Origin: Pseudomonas sp. TH15
Lineage (GTDB): Bacteria > Pseudomonadota > Gammaproteobacteria > Pseudomonadales > Pseudomonadaceae
Direction of reading: 5' to 3'
DNA: 64,000 bases
Assembly (NCBI RefSeq): GCF_016651105.1
Contig: NZ_JAEKEL010000001.1
Location: 1,850,001-1,914,000, forward strand
Both the position numbers and the translations under genes were made by a program. Numbering within the stretch: position 1 is the stretch's first letter; every line of letters starts with the position of its first letter. Below are positions 1 through 12,320 of the stretch, in pieces. The notes beneath the pieces are model-generated. The model saw only the letters and a program-made list of their open reading frames with translations. It searched no databases and was not told where the DNA came from.

Positions 1-1937
<1,937 letters not shown>

Positions 1938-2108
1938 ATAACACCCAAGCAATTTGCTTGCTTCGAGCTGAAAAGCGAAAGAGCACCAGATTGCGGTGTG
2001 TGAAGACGAAACGAACCGAAAGTTCGAGACACTCACAAAACACCGAGATCTATCACATACCCATTCGCTGGAGCGTACTCCGTAAGGAGAACGACCTGGC
2101 TACCGAAT
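1938..2108 (+). other. 23S-5S spacer of the rRNA operon
   Basis: About 170 bases between the 23S end and the 5S gene. It holds no tRNA or protein gene. The short ORF that spans it and the 5S gene is an artefact of RNA-coding sequence. Confidence 0.7.
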
Positions 2109-2227
2109 TTCTTGACGACCATAGAGCATTGGAACCACCTGATCCCATCCCGAACTCAGCAGTGAAACGATGCATCGCCGATGGTAGTGTGGGGTTTCCC
2201 CATGTGAGAGTAGGTCATCGTCAAGAT
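2109..2227 (+). rRNA. rrf: 5S ribosomal RNA
   Basis: About 119 bases that match the Pseudomonas 5S pattern: a 5' strand CTTGACGACC pairing with a 3' strand GGTCATCGTCAAG, and the internal blocks GGAACCACCTGATCCCATCC, CCGAACTCAG and GATGGTAGTGTGGGG. It lies directly downstream of the 23S gene and upstream of a strong terminator. The ends are estimated from the terminal helix. Confidence 0.96.
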
Positions 2228-2236
2228 TAAATTCCG

Positions 2237-2273
2237 AAACCCCTATCTGCGTATGCAGGTAGGGGTTTTGTTT
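2237..2273 (+). terminator. Rho-independent terminator of the rrn operon
   Basis: The stem AAACCCCTATCTGC pairs with GCAGGTAGGGGTTTT across a GTAT loop and is followed by a T-rich run. It lies 10 bases after the 5S gene, where an rrn operon terminator is expected. Confidence 0.92.
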
Positions 2274-2381
2274 TGCCCGCAGGAAAGTTCATACAGCATC
2301 TTCAGACGGCTCCCGGCTGTCACAGTCTCCCGACAGTGCTAAGGTTCGGCCCTAGCTTTTGTATTTTCCCAAGGAAGCCTT

Positions 2382-5300
2382 ATGCCGGACGCCGCGTCCC
2401 TCAATGCTGGTTTTATGGTGGTTCAAAGCAACAGTTTGGATGAACTGCGTAGCCTTGTGATCAGCGTAATGCGGCACTACCCGTTGGCTCCCCTGGAAAA
2501 TGAAATCGCCTTGGTGCAGAGCAACGGTATCGCTCAATGGCTGAAGCTCGCACTGGCCGAAGACCCTGAAGACGACGATATGGGCGGTTGTGGCATCGCG
2601 GCGGCAATCGATGTGCAATTGCCGGGTAGCTTCATGTGGCAGCTCTATCGCATGGTCCTGGGTCGTGACGAAATCCCGGTGAAATCCCTGCTCGATAAAG
2701 CGCCGCTGACCTGGCGTCTGATGCGCCTGCTACCGCAGCTAATCGACCAACCTTATTTCGAACCCCTGCAACGCTTCCTCACTCATGACACCGATTTGCG
2801 TAAACGCTATCAGTTGTCCGAGCGTCTGGCGGATCTGTTCGATCAATACCAGGTGTACCGTGCCGACTGGCTGGAGGATTGGGCAGAAGGTCGACATCAA
2901 CTACGTAATGGCAGAGGGGAAGCCAAGGCGCTAACCCCGGCCAACTGCTGGCAGGCAGAGCTGTGGCGTGCGCTACTGTTGGATGTAGGGGAACAAGGCA
3001 TGGCCCAAAGCCGTGCCGGCGTTCACCAACGGTTTATCGAACGCATCAACCGTCTCGACTCCGCGCCAGATGGATTACCGTCCCGGGTGATCGTTTTCGG
3101 GATCTCTTCGCTGCCCGCTCAAGCACTGGAAGCACTCGCCGGACTGGCTCGATTCAGCCAGGTCTTGCTGTGCGTTCACAACCCATGTCGTCACCATTGG
3201 GCAGACATCGTCGCCGATAAAGACCTGTTGCGGCATCAATACAAGCGTCAGGCGCGCAAAAGCGGCATGCCGGTTGTACTCGACCCGCAAACCCTTCACC
3301 AACACGCTCACCCCCTATTGGCCGCGTGGGGCAAGCAGGGACGGGACTACATCAATCTGCTCGACAGCTATGACGATCCCGGCAGCTATCGCGCGGCATT
3401 TCGTGATGGTCGCATCGACCTGTTCAGCGATAGCCAACCACAAAATATGCTCAATCAGTTGCAGGACGACATCCTGGAACTGCGTCCTTTAAACGAAACC
3501 CGCGAGCATTGGCTGGCCGTCGATCCACACATCGATAAATCGATCCGTTTTCACATCGCCCATAGCGCCCAGCGAGAAGTGGAAATCCTTCACGATCAAC
3601 TGCTCGAGCGTTTCAGTGCTAATCCGGATTTAAGACCTCGCGACGTGATCGTGATGGTTCCGGACATTGACAGCTACGCTCCGCACATCCGCGCGGTGTT
3701 TGGTCAGCTAGAGCGCAACGATCAGCGTTTCATTCCCTTCACTTTGGCGGATCAGGGGCAACGCGGCCGTGATCCGTTACTGATTGCTGTCGAACACCTG
3801 CTCAAGCTGCCGGACAGTCGTTTCCCGGTTAGCGAGATTCTCGATCTGCTGGACGTACCCGCACTCCGTGCTCGGTTCGGCGTCGAAGAGCGTGACCTGC
3901 CAACGCTGCACCGCTGGATCGAAGGTGCCGGCATCCGCTGGGGAATGAATGCTGAGCAACGCGCGGGCCTTGGTCTACCCGAGGAGTTGGAGCAAAACAG
4001 TTGGCGTTTCGGTCTTCGGCGAATGCTGCTGGGTTACGCGGTCGGCAGCGCCAGTGCCTGCGAAGGTATAGAACCCTATGACGAAATTGGTGGGCTGGAT
4101 GCTGCGCTCATCGGTCCGTTGGTGGCTCTGCTCGACGCGCTGGAGATTGCGCATCAAGAACTTACGCAGCCGGCTGCTCCAAAAGAGTGGGGCGTGCGTT
4201 TGCAAGGGCTGGTTCAGCTGTTTTTCAAGGCCAGTAACGAGCACGACGACTACTTGCTGGCTCAACTCGAAGAGCTGCGTGAAACCTGGCTCGATACCTG
4301 TGAATCAGTGGGATTGCAGGACAAGTTACCGTTAACCGTAGTCCGTGAAGCCTGGTTGGCCGGTCTTGACCAAGGCCGCTTGTCCCAGCGCTTTCTAGCC
4401 GGTGCAGTCAACTTTTGCACGCTCATGCCGATGCGGGCGATCCCGTTCAAACTGGTTTGTCTGCTCGGCATGAATGATGGAGATTACCCTCGAGCGCAAC
4501 CGCCGCTGGACTTTGACCTGATGGGCAGTGATTACCGCCCCGGCGATCGCTCCCGGCGTGAAGATGACCGCTACCTCCTGTTGGAGGCTCTGTTGTCCGC
4601 CCGCAATCAGCTCTATATCAGCTGGGTAGGCCGCAGCATTCGCGATAACAGCGAGCGGCCGGCATCGGTACTGATTGGCCAATTGCGCGATCATCTCGCC
4701 AGCGGTTGGCGGCTGGAGGGCGACGCCGATGATTTGCTTGAGGCAATGACACAGGAACATCCCCTGCAACCGTTCAGCGCCCGCTACTTTCACGAAGGCG
4801 ATGCGCTGTTCAGCTACGCCAGCGAGTGGCAAGTGCTTCATCAAGCCAGTGAGCAAGCAACTGATGTCGAGGTCCTCGAACCCTACATTCAGGAGGAGCC
4901 GCTGGGCTTGGGGCAATTGCAGGATTTCCTGCGCAATCCCGTACGACACTTCTTCAGCCAGCGGCTCAAGGTGTTCTTTGAAGCGGCCGAAGTCCCTTTG
5001 GCCGATGAAGAACCCTTCGTTCTCGACGCGCTGCAACGCTACAGCCTCAGCGACAGTTTGCTCGAAGCAGCACTGAGTCAGCTGGATCACTCCGATCAAG
5101 CGTTGGAAGCACAGGCCATACGCCTGCAAAACAGCGGCCTGCTGCCCATGGCCGGTTTCGGCGAATGTCTTCAACGAGAGTTGATCGAGCCACTGCCGGA
5201 TCTGCTGCAACGTTATCAACAACTCCTGACGTTATGGCCGACACTGCTCGCCAGTGCCTTGCCGGTGAGTCTGGAATTGCACGGCTTGCGTCTTGAAGGC

Positions 5301-5834
5301 TGGCTCAGTGGCCTGCATCAACGCGCAGACGGTGGCTTGCTGTCGGTCACCACGATTCCCAACAGTATCGGCTCGATCAAGACTCGCAAATGGCATCGCT
5401 TGACGCGGCCCTGGGTCAATCACTTGGTCGCCTGCGCCAGCGGCATATCGATGACCACCGCGCTGGTCGCCAGCGACGACAGCTTGCTGCTGGAACCTTT
5501 GGAAAAGGATGCCGCATTTCAGATCCTCGGTAACCTGCTGCTGGCCTGGCAAACAGGTATGCGTCAACCGTTGCCCATCGCGGTGAAAACTGCCTTCGCC
5601 TGGCTCAGTCAAACCGACCCGGTCAAAGCCGAAGCCGCCGCGCGAAAAGCCTACGAAGGCGATGGTCAGACTACCGATGGTGAGCGCCGCGAAAGCCCGG
5701 CACTCACCCGGCAATTCGCCGACTATGACAGCCTGACTGCCGACGAGACCTTCACCGATTGGTGCGACGCTTTGTACCGGCCACTGCTCGAAGCCCCTTG
5801 GCGCTCACTGACCAGCGAGGGCGCGCGCTCATGA
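2382..5834 (+). CDS. recC: RecBCD exonuclease V, subunit RecC
   Basis: A 1150-residue protein, close to the usual RecC length (about 1120 in enterics). RecC is the inactive helicase/nuclease-fold subunit of RecBCD; it scans for Chi and channels the split strands during double-strand break repair. Seen here are the N-terminal signature LVQSNGIAQWL at residues 44-54 and the conserved LGMNDGDYPR block near residue 700. An AAGGAAG ribosome binding site precedes the ATG by about 8 bases. The stop codon overlaps the start of recB (ATGA), so the three subunits are translationally coupled. It begins just over 100 bases after the rRNA terminator, so it probably has its own promoter there; I could not pick out a clear one. 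Confidence 0.96.
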   Translation: MPDAASLNAGFMVVQSNSLDELRSLVISVMRHYPLAPLENEIALVQSNGIAQWLKLALAEDPEDDDMGGCGIAAAIDVQLPGSFMWQLYRMVLGRDEIPVKSLLDKAPLTWRLMRLLPQLIDQPYFEPLQRFLTHDTDLRKRYQLSERLADLFDQYQVYRADWLEDWAEGRHQLRNGRGEAKALTPANCWQAELWRALLLDVGEQGMAQSRAGVHQRFIERINRLDSAPDGLPSRVIVFGISSLPAQALEALAGLARFSQVLLCVHNPCRHHWADIVADKDLLRHQYKRQARKSGMPVVLDPQTLHQHAHPLLAAWGKQGRDYINLLDSYDDPGSYRAAFRDGRIDLFSDSQPQNMLNQLQDDILELRPLNETREHWLAVDPHIDKSIRFHIAHSAQREVEILHDQLLERFSANPDLRPRDVIVMVPDIDSYAPHIRAVFGQLERNDQRFIPFTLADQGQRGRDPLLIAVEHLLKLPDSRFPVSEILDLLDVPALRARFGVEERDLPTLHRWIEGAGIRWGMNAEQRAGLGLPEELEQNSWRFGLRRMLLGYAVGSASACEGIEPYDEIGGLDAALIGPLVALLDALEIAHQELTQPAAPKEWGVRLQGLVQLFFKASNEHDDYLLAQLEELRETWLDTCESVGLQDKLPLTVVREAWLAGLDQGRLSQRFLAGAVNFCTLMPMRAIPFKLVCLLGMNDGDYPRAQPPLDFDLMGSDYRPGDRSRREDDRYLLLEALLSARNQLYISWVGRSIRDNSERPASVLIGQLRDHLASGWRLEGDADDLLEAMTQEHPLQPFSARYFHEGDALFSYASEWQVLHQASEQATDVEVLEPYIQEEPLGLGQLQDFLRNPVRHFFSQRLKVFFEAAEVPLADEEPFVLDALQRYSLSDSLLEAALSQLDHSDQALEAQAIRLQNSGLLPMAGFGECLQRELIEPLPDLLQRYQQLLTLWPTLLASALPVSLELHGLRLEGWLSGLHQRADGGLLSVTTIPNSIGSIKTRKWHRLTRPWVNHLVACASGISMTTALVASDDSLLLEPLEKDAAFQILGNLLLAWQTGMRQPLPIAVKTAFAWLSQTDPVKAEAAARKAYEGDGQTTDGERRESPALTRQFADYDSLTADETFTDWCDALYRPLLEAPWRSLTSEGARS

Positions 5835-8800
5835 CGACGAAGACACCGTTGGCCCTGGCCTTTCCTCTGCGCGGCAGCCAACTGATCGAGGCCAGCGCCG
5901 GGACCGGCAAGACCTTCACCATCTCCGCGCTATATCTGCGTCTGGTCCTTGGCCATGGCGGCGAGTCGAGTGGTTTCGGGCGTGAGCTGTTACCGCCGCA
6001 AATCCTCGTCGTGACCTTCACCGACGCCGCCACCAAAGAACTGCGCGAGCGTATTCGCACCCGCCTGGCCGAAGCCGCACGGTTTTTCCGGGAAGAGACC
6101 CCCGCGCCGGACAGCCTGATTGCAGAGTTGAGGGAGCAGTTCCTTCCCGAGCAATGGTCCGGTTGCGCAAACCGTCTGGACATCGCTGCTCAATGGATGG
6201 ACGAAGCGGCTGTGTCGACCATTCACAGTTGGTGCCAGCGCATGCTGCGCGAGCATGCCTTCGACAGCGGCAGTCTATTCACTCAGACCCTGGAAACTGA
6301 TCACAGCGATCTGCTGGGCGAAGTCCTGCGCGATTACTGGCGGCTGTTCTGTTACCCGATGCAGGGCGATGCGCTGAACTGGGTTCGCGGCAATTGGGGT
6401 GGTCCTGCGGCATTGCTGCCGCGGGTGCGAGGGCTGTTCGCCAGCGAACGCGAGAGCGTTGAAGGAAAAGAACCTGCCGAGCTCATTGCCGAGTGCCTGC
6501 TCGAACGGCGCACGGCGCTGCTCGAACTGAAGATGCCGTGGCGCCAATGGGCGGACGAATTGCTGGCGATCTGTCACCAAGGCGTGGCGAGTAAAAGCGT
6601 CGACGGGCGCAAGATGCAGGCGCGCTACTTCGAACCCTGGTTCGAAAAGCTCAAGGCCTGGGCCGACGACGAGGCCCTCGAACAACTGGACATCGGCACC
6701 GGCTTCACTCGCCTGACCAACGATGGCATGGCCGAAGCCTGGAAAGGCGAAGCACCTCATCATCCCGGGCTAGACGCTATGCCTGGCCTCAAGGTCAGTC
6801 TCGACAGTTTGCCGACGCCTGACGCTGCGGTTCTGCAACACGCTGCTCAGTGGGTAGGTGCCCGGTTCGAAGAGGAAAAACGTCGCCGTGCGGAAATGGG
6901 TTTCGATGACATGTTGCTGCGCCTCGACGCAGCGTTGCAGTCCGACGGTGGTGAGCGCCTCTCCACCCTGATTCGCGAACAGTTTCCGGTGGCGTTGATC
7001 GACGAATTCCAGGACACCGACCCGGTGCAGTACCGCATCTTCGAAAGCATCTATCGCATCGAAGAAAACAATCCCGAGTGTGGTCTGTTCCTGATCGGCG
7101 ACCCGAAGCAGGCGATCTACGCCTTCCGCGGCGCCGACATCTACACCTATCTGCGTGCTCGTCAGGCCACCACCGGCCGTCTGCATACATTGGGCACCAA
7201 CTTCCGTTCAAGCCATGGCATGGTCGATGCCGTAAACCATGTTTTCGAACGCGCGGAGTCTCGTGAGACCGGGCGCGGTGCATTCCTTTTTCGCGAGAAA
7301 AGCGGCGAAAACCCGGTACCTTTCCTGCCTGTCGAATCCCAGGGTCGCAAAGAAGTTCTGCACGTTGATGGTCAGAGCGTGCCGGCGCTGAATATCTGGC
7401 ATCTGTCCGCAGATCAGCCGCTGTCCGGCGTGGTGTACCGACAACAACTGGCTGGCGCTTGCGCCAGTGAAATCAGCGCTCTGCTCAATGGCGGGCAACA
7501 AGGTCGTGCCGGCTTCATACAGGACGGCAAGGACTTCAGAGGCCTGCTACCCGCGGATATCGCGATTCTGGTACGCGACGGTAAAGAGGCCCAGGCCGTG
7601 CGTGGCGAACTCTCTGCCCGCGGTGTGCGCAGCGTGTATCTGTCGGACAAGGACTCGGTGTTCGCCGCCCAGGAAGCGCACGACCTGCTGACCTGGCTCA
7701 AGGCCTGCGCCGAACCGGATGTCGAGCGTCCACTGCGGGCCGCATTGGCCTGCATCACGCTGAACCTCTCGCTGGCCGAACTTGAGCGGTTGAATCAGGA
7801 CGAACTGGCCTGGGAAGCACGGGTCATGCAGTTCCGCCGTTATCGCGAGATCTGGCGCAAGCAGGGCGTGCTGCCGATGCTGCGTCGTTTACTGCATGAC
7901 TTCAAACTGCCCCAGGCATTGATCACCCGCAGTGACGGCGAGCGCGTGCTGACCAACCTGCTGCACCTGTCTGAATTACTGCAACAAGCCGCCGCCGAAC
8001 TCGATGGCGAACAAGCCCTGATCCGCCATTTGTCCGAGCACTTGGCACTGTCCGGTCAGGCGGGTGAGGAGCAAATCCTGCGCCTGGAAAGCGACGAACA
8101 ACTGGTCAAGGTCGTAACTATTCACAAGTCGAAGGGGCTTGAGTACCCCTTGGTATTTTTGCCTTTCATCTGTTCGGCGAAACCGGTGGATGGCAGTCGT
8201 TTACCACTGCATTACCACGACGCCACGGGCAAAGCCCAGGTGACCCTGAGGCCGACAGCCGAGTTGATCGCCCAGGCCGATGACGAGCGACTGGCCGAGG
8301 ATTTGCGCTTGCTCTATGTGGCGCTGACCCGCGCGCAGCATGCCTGCTGGCTTGGTGTGACTGACCTCAAGCGTGGCAATAACAACAGCTCGGTGCTGCA
8401 CTTGTCAGCATTGGGTTATCTGTTGGGCGGTGGTGCGGCGCTGGCCGAACCTGCGGGCCTGAAGCGCTGGCTGGAAGACTTGCAAGAGGATTGCCCGGCG
8501 CTCCGTTATAGCGAGATGCCCGAAGCGACAGGCGAGCATTACCATCCGCCGCGTAATGAAGCGACTTTACTCGCGCCGTTGATTCCCAAACGCAAGGCCA
8601 GTGAAAACTGGTGGATCGCCTCCTACAGCGCCTTGCGCATTGGCGACATCTTGAGTGTGGGCACTGACGAAGCACCGGAAAGCCCGCAAGCGCAAAAACT
8701 CTTTGACGACGAACGTCTCGACCCCGAAGCACCACGGGACGTGGTCACTGGCGGCGCTGACATTCACCGCTTCCCCCGTGGTCCGAACCCCGGCACCTTT

Positions 8801-9520
8801 CTCCATGGTTTGTTGGAATGGGCTGGTGATGAAGGCTTCAGCGCAACGCCAAAAGCGGTGGAAGACGCCGTTGGCCGTCGCTGTAATCGCCGCGGCTGGG
8901 AAGGCTGGATCGTCACGTTGAGTGACTGGCTGCAGCACCTGCTCAGATCGCCGTTGCACATCGGCGGAGGGCAGCCTCCAGTGGTCTTCGAGCAACTCAA
9001 CCAATACCGGGTCGAGATGGAATTCTGGTTCGCCAGTCATAAAGTCGATGTGCTCAAACTCGATGAACTGGTGCGCCAATACACCCACAACGGCGTGGCC
9101 CGAGTGGCCGCTGAGCCGGTGATGCTCAATGGCATGTTCAAAGGCTTTATCGACCTGACGTTCGAGCATGAAGGTCGTTACTACGTCGCCGACTACAAAT
9201 CCAACTGGCTCGGCGTCGATGATTCGGCTTATACCGAGCAAGCCATGGAACAATCGATCCTCGATAACCGCTACGACCTGCAATACGTGTTGTACCTGTT
9301 GGCCCTGCACCGTCAGCTCAAGGCGCGGCTGCCCGATTATGACTACGACCGACATGTCGGTGGCGCGTTGTACCTGTTCCTGCGCGGAACGCGAGCGGCC
9401 AGCCAGGGCGTTTATTTCGCCCGTCCGCCTCGGGAATTGATCGAGCGTCTGGATCGTCTGTTCCAGGGCAAGCAGGAACTCAAGGCCGAGCCCGCCTGGG
9501 AACAGGGAGTACTGCTATGA
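5831..9520 (+). CDS. recB: RecBCD exonuclease V, helicase-nuclease subunit RecB
   Basis: A 1229-residue UvrD-like 3'-5' helicase with a C-terminal nuclease domain. The Walker A motif ASAGTGKT is at residues 21-28, motif II DEFQDTD at about 391-397, TIHKSKGLEYP (motif V region) near 762, and VALTRAQ (motif VI) near 830. The RecB-family nuclease triad is intact: D1108 (in GFIDLTF), D1121 and K1123 (in VADYKSNW), with the same 13-residue spacing as in E. coli. The frame is open further upstream, but the ATG at 5831 overlaps the recC stop and gives a normal N-terminus. Its own stop overlaps recD. It unwinds and degrades duplex ends until Chi recognition switches it to RecA loading. Confidence 0.97.
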   Translation: MTTKTPLALAFPLRGSQLIEASAGTGKTFTISALYLRLVLGHGGESSGFGRELLPPQILVVTFTDAATKELRERIRTRLAEAARFFREETPAPDSLIAELREQFLPEQWSGCANRLDIAAQWMDEAAVSTIHSWCQRMLREHAFDSGSLFTQTLETDHSDLLGEVLRDYWRLFCYPMQGDALNWVRGNWGGPAALLPRVRGLFASERESVEGKEPAELIAECLLERRTALLELKMPWRQWADELLAICHQGVASKSVDGRKMQARYFEPWFEKLKAWADDEALEQLDIGTGFTRLTNDGMAEAWKGEAPHHPGLDAMPGLKVSLDSLPTPDAAVLQHAAQWVGARFEEEKRRRAEMGFDDMLLRLDAALQSDGGERLSTLIREQFPVALIDEFQDTDPVQYRIFESIYRIEENNPECGLFLIGDPKQAIYAFRGADIYTYLRARQATTGRLHTLGTNFRSSHGMVDAVNHVFERAESRETGRGAFLFREKSGENPVPFLPVESQGRKEVLHVDGQSVPALNIWHLSADQPLSGVVYRQQLAGACASEISALLNGGQQGRAGFIQDGKDFRGLLPADIAILVRDGKEAQAVRGELSARGVRSVYLSDKDSVFAAQEAHDLLTWLKACAEPDVERPLRAALACITLNLSLAELERLNQDELAWEARVMQFRRYREIWRKQGVLPMLRRLLHDFKLPQALITRSDGERVLTNLLHLSELLQQAAAELDGEQALIRHLSEHLALSGQAGEEQILRLESDEQLVKVVTIHKSKGLEYPLVFLPFICSAKPVDGSRLPLHYHDATGKAQVTLRPTAELIAQADDERLAEDLRLLYVALTRAQHACWLGVTDLKRGNNNSSVLHLSALGYLLGGGAALAEPAGLKRWLEDLQEDCPALRYSEMPEATGEHYHPPRNEATLLAPLIPKRKASENWWIASYSALRIGDILSVGTDEAPESPQAQKLFDDERLDPEAPRDVVTGGADIHRFPRGPNPGTFLHGLLEWAGDEGFSATPKAVEDAVGRRCNRRGWEGWIVTLSDWLQHLLRSPLHIGGGQPPVVFEQLNQYRVEMEFWFASHKVDVLKLDELVRQYTHNGVARVAAEPVMLNGMFKGFIDLTFEHEGRYYVADYKSNWLGVDDSAYTEQAMEQSILDNRYDLQYVLYLLALHRQLKARLPDYDYDRHVGGALYLFLRGTRAASQGVYFARPPRELIERLDRLFQGKQELKAEPAWEQGVLL

Positions 9521-11625
9521 GCCGCACCTTCGCCGATTTGTTGCCCACGCCATTGGCGGCCGAAAGTCTGGCAGACCTGGCGCCGTTGACTCGCGCGGAC
9601 GACCTTTTGCTGCTGCTCACCCGTTGGGTCGAACGCGGTTGGCTGCGTGCCCTGGACAAGGCCTTCGTCGCCTTCCTTCATGAACTCGCCCCCAATGATG
9701 ATCCGCTGGTGTTGCTGGCGGCAGCGTTGACCAGTCACCAGCTCGGTCACGGTCATGTCTGCCTGGACTTGTTCGAGACGCTCAAGGCGCCGGATTTCGC
9801 CCTGTCGCTGCCACCCGAAGGCGATCTGCAAAGTGGCGCGATGTTGCTGCCATCACAATTGCTTGAAGCGCTGGACGGCGCTCACTGGTGCAAGGTACTG
9901 GCCGCCAGCAGTCTGGTGGCACTGGCGGTAGACGGTTGTGAAGAAGCCCGGCATCGGCCCCTGGTGTTGTCGGGCAAGCGTCTGTACCTGCGCCGCTACT
10001 GGGCTTATGAACGGCGCATCGACAATTCCCTGCGTCAACGCCTGGCGGAACATGAAGCAACGCCGGCGGATTTGCTCCAGCGCCTGACCGGTTTGTTCGG
10101 CCCCGCCAAGCCTGGTGAGGTGATCGACTGGCAAAAACTCGCGTGCGCCCTGGCCACTCGCGGCGCGTTCAGTATCGTCACCGGCGGTCCGGGGACCGGC
10201 AAGACCACTACGGTGGTGCGACTGCTGGCGCTGCTCCAGGCGCCTGCCGTGGAGGCCGGAAAACCGTTGCGTATTCGTCTGGCCGCACCGACCGGCAAGG
10301 CAGCAGCGCGGCTGACGGAATCCATCAGTCAGCAAGTACAAACCCTGACGGTAGCCGAGGCAGTACGGGACAAGATTCCGTCCGACGTCACCACTGTGCA
10401 CCGTTTGCTGGGCAGTCGGCCCGGCACCCGACATTTCCGTCACCACGCCGGTAATCGCTTGCCACTGGATGTACTGGTCGTCGATGAAGCATCGATGATT
10501 GACCTGGAGATGATGGCCAACTTGCTCGACGCATTGCCGGCCCATGCGCGTCTGGTGCTGCTCGGTGACAAGGACCAACTGGCCTCCGTGGAGGCCGGTG
10601 CCGTGTTGGGCGATTTGTGTCGCGACGCCGAGGCCGGGTGGTACAGCCCGCAGACTCGCCAGTGGCTGGAGGCTGTCAGCGGCGAAAGTCTCGAGACCAG
10701 CGGTTTGCATGAGGACCTGGAGGGCACTCATCCCTTGGCCCAGCAAGTGGTGATGCTGCGACACTCACGTCGATTCGGCGAGGGCAGCGGCATTGGTCAG
10801 TTGGCGCGTTGGGTCAATCAGCAACAACCCGATGAAGCTCGCAAGCTGTTGGCCGAACGTAACTACAAAGACGTGTTTTCCCTGCCGCTCAAAGGTGAAC
10901 AGGACAAAGCGCTGGAGCGTTTGCTGCTGGACGGCCATAACGACGGACCACCAGGTTATCGGCATTACCTGAGTCTGCTGCGCAACCAGCGACCACCCGT
11001 TGACTGCGCCCTTGATGACAAACGCTGGACTGAGTGGGCGCGGCAAGTGTTGCAAGCCTTCGATACCTTCCAGTTGTTGTGCGCTGTACGCAAAGGGCCT
11101 TGGGGTGTCGAAGGCCTGAATCAACGAGTCACCGACGCCTTGCTCAAGGCCCGGCTGATCGACAGCGATCAGCAGTGGTACGAAGGCCGGCCGGTGCTGA
11201 TGACTCGCAACGACTACGGCCTGGGCTTGATGAACGGCGACATTGGCATTGCGCTCAAATTGCCGGAGCGCGAGGGGCCCGAGGCAGGCAAGCACGTACT
11301 GCGTGTCGCCTTTCCGCGCAACGACGGCCAGGGTGGCGTGCGTTTTGTTCTGCCGAGCCGACTCAACGATGTCGAGACGGTGTACGCAATGACCGTGCAT
11401 AAATCCCAGGGCTCGGAATTTGCCCACACAGCGTTGATTCTGCCTGATGCCCTGAACCCGGTACTGACCAAAGAACTGATCTACACCGGGATCACCCGGG
11501 CCAAGGACTGGTTCACTCTGATCGAGCCGCGTGCCGGTGTGTTCGAGGAGGCCGTGCAACGCAAAGTGAAGCGTTTGAGCGGGTTGATGCTGGAGTTGGA
11601 GGCGGGTGATAAGTCTAGCCCTTAA
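9517..11625 (+). CDS. recD: RecBCD exonuclease V, helicase subunit RecD
   Basis: A 702-residue superfamily 1B 5'-3' helicase. The Walker A motif GGPGTGKTT is at residues 223-231, VVDEASMID (Walker B) follows about 100 residues later, and the UvrD-like C-terminal block MTVHKSQGSEF and ITRAKDWFTL are near the end. It is somewhat longer than E. coli RecD (608), as in other pseudomonads. The start ATG overlaps the recB stop. It supplies the second motor of RecBCD and is needed for exonuclease activity before Chi. Confidence 0.96.
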   Translation: MSRTFADLLPTPLAAESLADLAPLTRADDLLLLLTRWVERGWLRALDKAFVAFLHELAPNDDPLVLLAAALTSHQLGHGHVCLDLFETLKAPDFALSLPPEGDLQSGAMLLPSQLLEALDGAHWCKVLAASSLVALAVDGCEEARHRPLVLSGKRLYLRRYWAYERRIDNSLRQRLAEHEATPADLLQRLTGLFGPAKPGEVIDWQKLACALATRGAFSIVTGGPGTGKTTTVVRLLALLQAPAVEAGKPLRIRLAAPTGKAAARLTESISQQVQTLTVAEAVRDKIPSDVTTVHRLLGSRPGTRHFRHHAGNRLPLDVLVVDEASMIDLEMMANLLDALPAHARLVLLGDKDQLASVEAGAVLGDLCRDAEAGWYSPQTRQWLEAVSGESLETSGLHEDLEGTHPLAQQVVMLRHSRRFGEGSGIGQLARWVNQQQPDEARKLLAERNYKDVFSLPLKGEQDKALERLLLDGHNDGPPGYRHYLSLLRNQRPPVDCALDDKRWTEWARQVLQAFDTFQLLCAVRKGPWGVEGLNQRVTDALLKARLIDSDQQWYEGRPVLMTRNDYGLGLMNGDIGIALKLPEREGPEAGKHVLRVAFPRNDGQGGVRFVLPSRLNDVETVYAMTVHKSQGSEFAHTALILPDALNPVLTKELIYTGITRAKDWFTLIEPRAGVFEEAVQRKVKRLSGLMLELEAGDKSSP

Positions 11626-11744
11626 AATGCCAATCGGTTGACGACGGATATCTGTCCGAAGTGCCCTGTTCCGCGGCCTCGCTGGCGTTTCGGTGCTGTG
11701 CTATCGTTGCGGCATCATTCCGTTAAGATCGAAGAGAATCCTGC

Positions 11745-12320
11745 ATGAAGGTGGCTGTCCGAGCGACAGAGTGCGTTATTGGCTGCAAGCGCGTATTGCT
11801 TGTCGGCCTACTCTGTTTGCTAACTGGCGTCGCGTCCGCTCAGCCTGAAACGGCCGTCAGCATGGCCGATCAACGTGCCAAAGCGGTCACCCAAGTGGTG
11901 CTCGGGATTCTCAGTTATGCCCGCTGGCCCGTGGAGCCTGCGCAGTTGCGGCTGTGTGTGGTCGGTCCGACCGAATACACCGACGATCTGGTCAAGGGCT
12001 CGACCCAGGCCACCGGTCGACCTGTCACCGTAACCAGACTACTGGCCGACAATCCGGCAATTGCCAGTGAGTGCGATGCCGTCTATATCGGCAAGTTGAC
12101 CGCCGATGAGCGCAGTCGCTTGTTCACCTCGTTGAACGGTCGCCCGGTGCTGAGCATCAGCGAAGGCAGCGATCAATGCACCGTTGGCAGCCTTTTCTGT
12201 CTGCGGGTCAGCGACGATCAGGTGTCCTTCGAGGTCAACCTCGACTCCGTCGCCCGCAGTGGTGTGCGGATTCACCCCAGCGTGCTGCAACTGTCGCGCC
12301 GCAAGCCGGCTGCACCATGA
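11745..12320 (+). CDS. yfiR: YfiR-type periplasmic repressor of the diguanylate cyclase YfiN
   Basis: A 191-residue exported protein with a hydrophobic signal segment at about residues 18-31 ending ASA. The mature part has the YfiR-family pattern (KAVTQVVLGILSYARWP, then LRLCVVGPTEYTDDL) and several cysteines, which in P. aeruginosa YfiR form disulfides that make it redox-responsive. In the family, YfiR binds the periplasmic domain of YfiN and keeps it inactive. It is the first gene of a three-gene operon, and its stop overlaps the yfiN start (ATGA). Confidence 0.9.
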   Translation: MKVAVRATECVIGCKRVLLVGLLCLLTGVASAQPETAVSMADQRAKAVTQVVLGILSYARWPVEPAQLRLCVVGPTEYTDDLVKGSTQATGRPVTVTRLLADNPAIASECDAVYIGKLTADERSRLFTSLNGRPVLSISEGSDQCTVGSLFCLRVSDDQVSFEVNLDSVARSGVRIHPSVLQLSRRKPAAP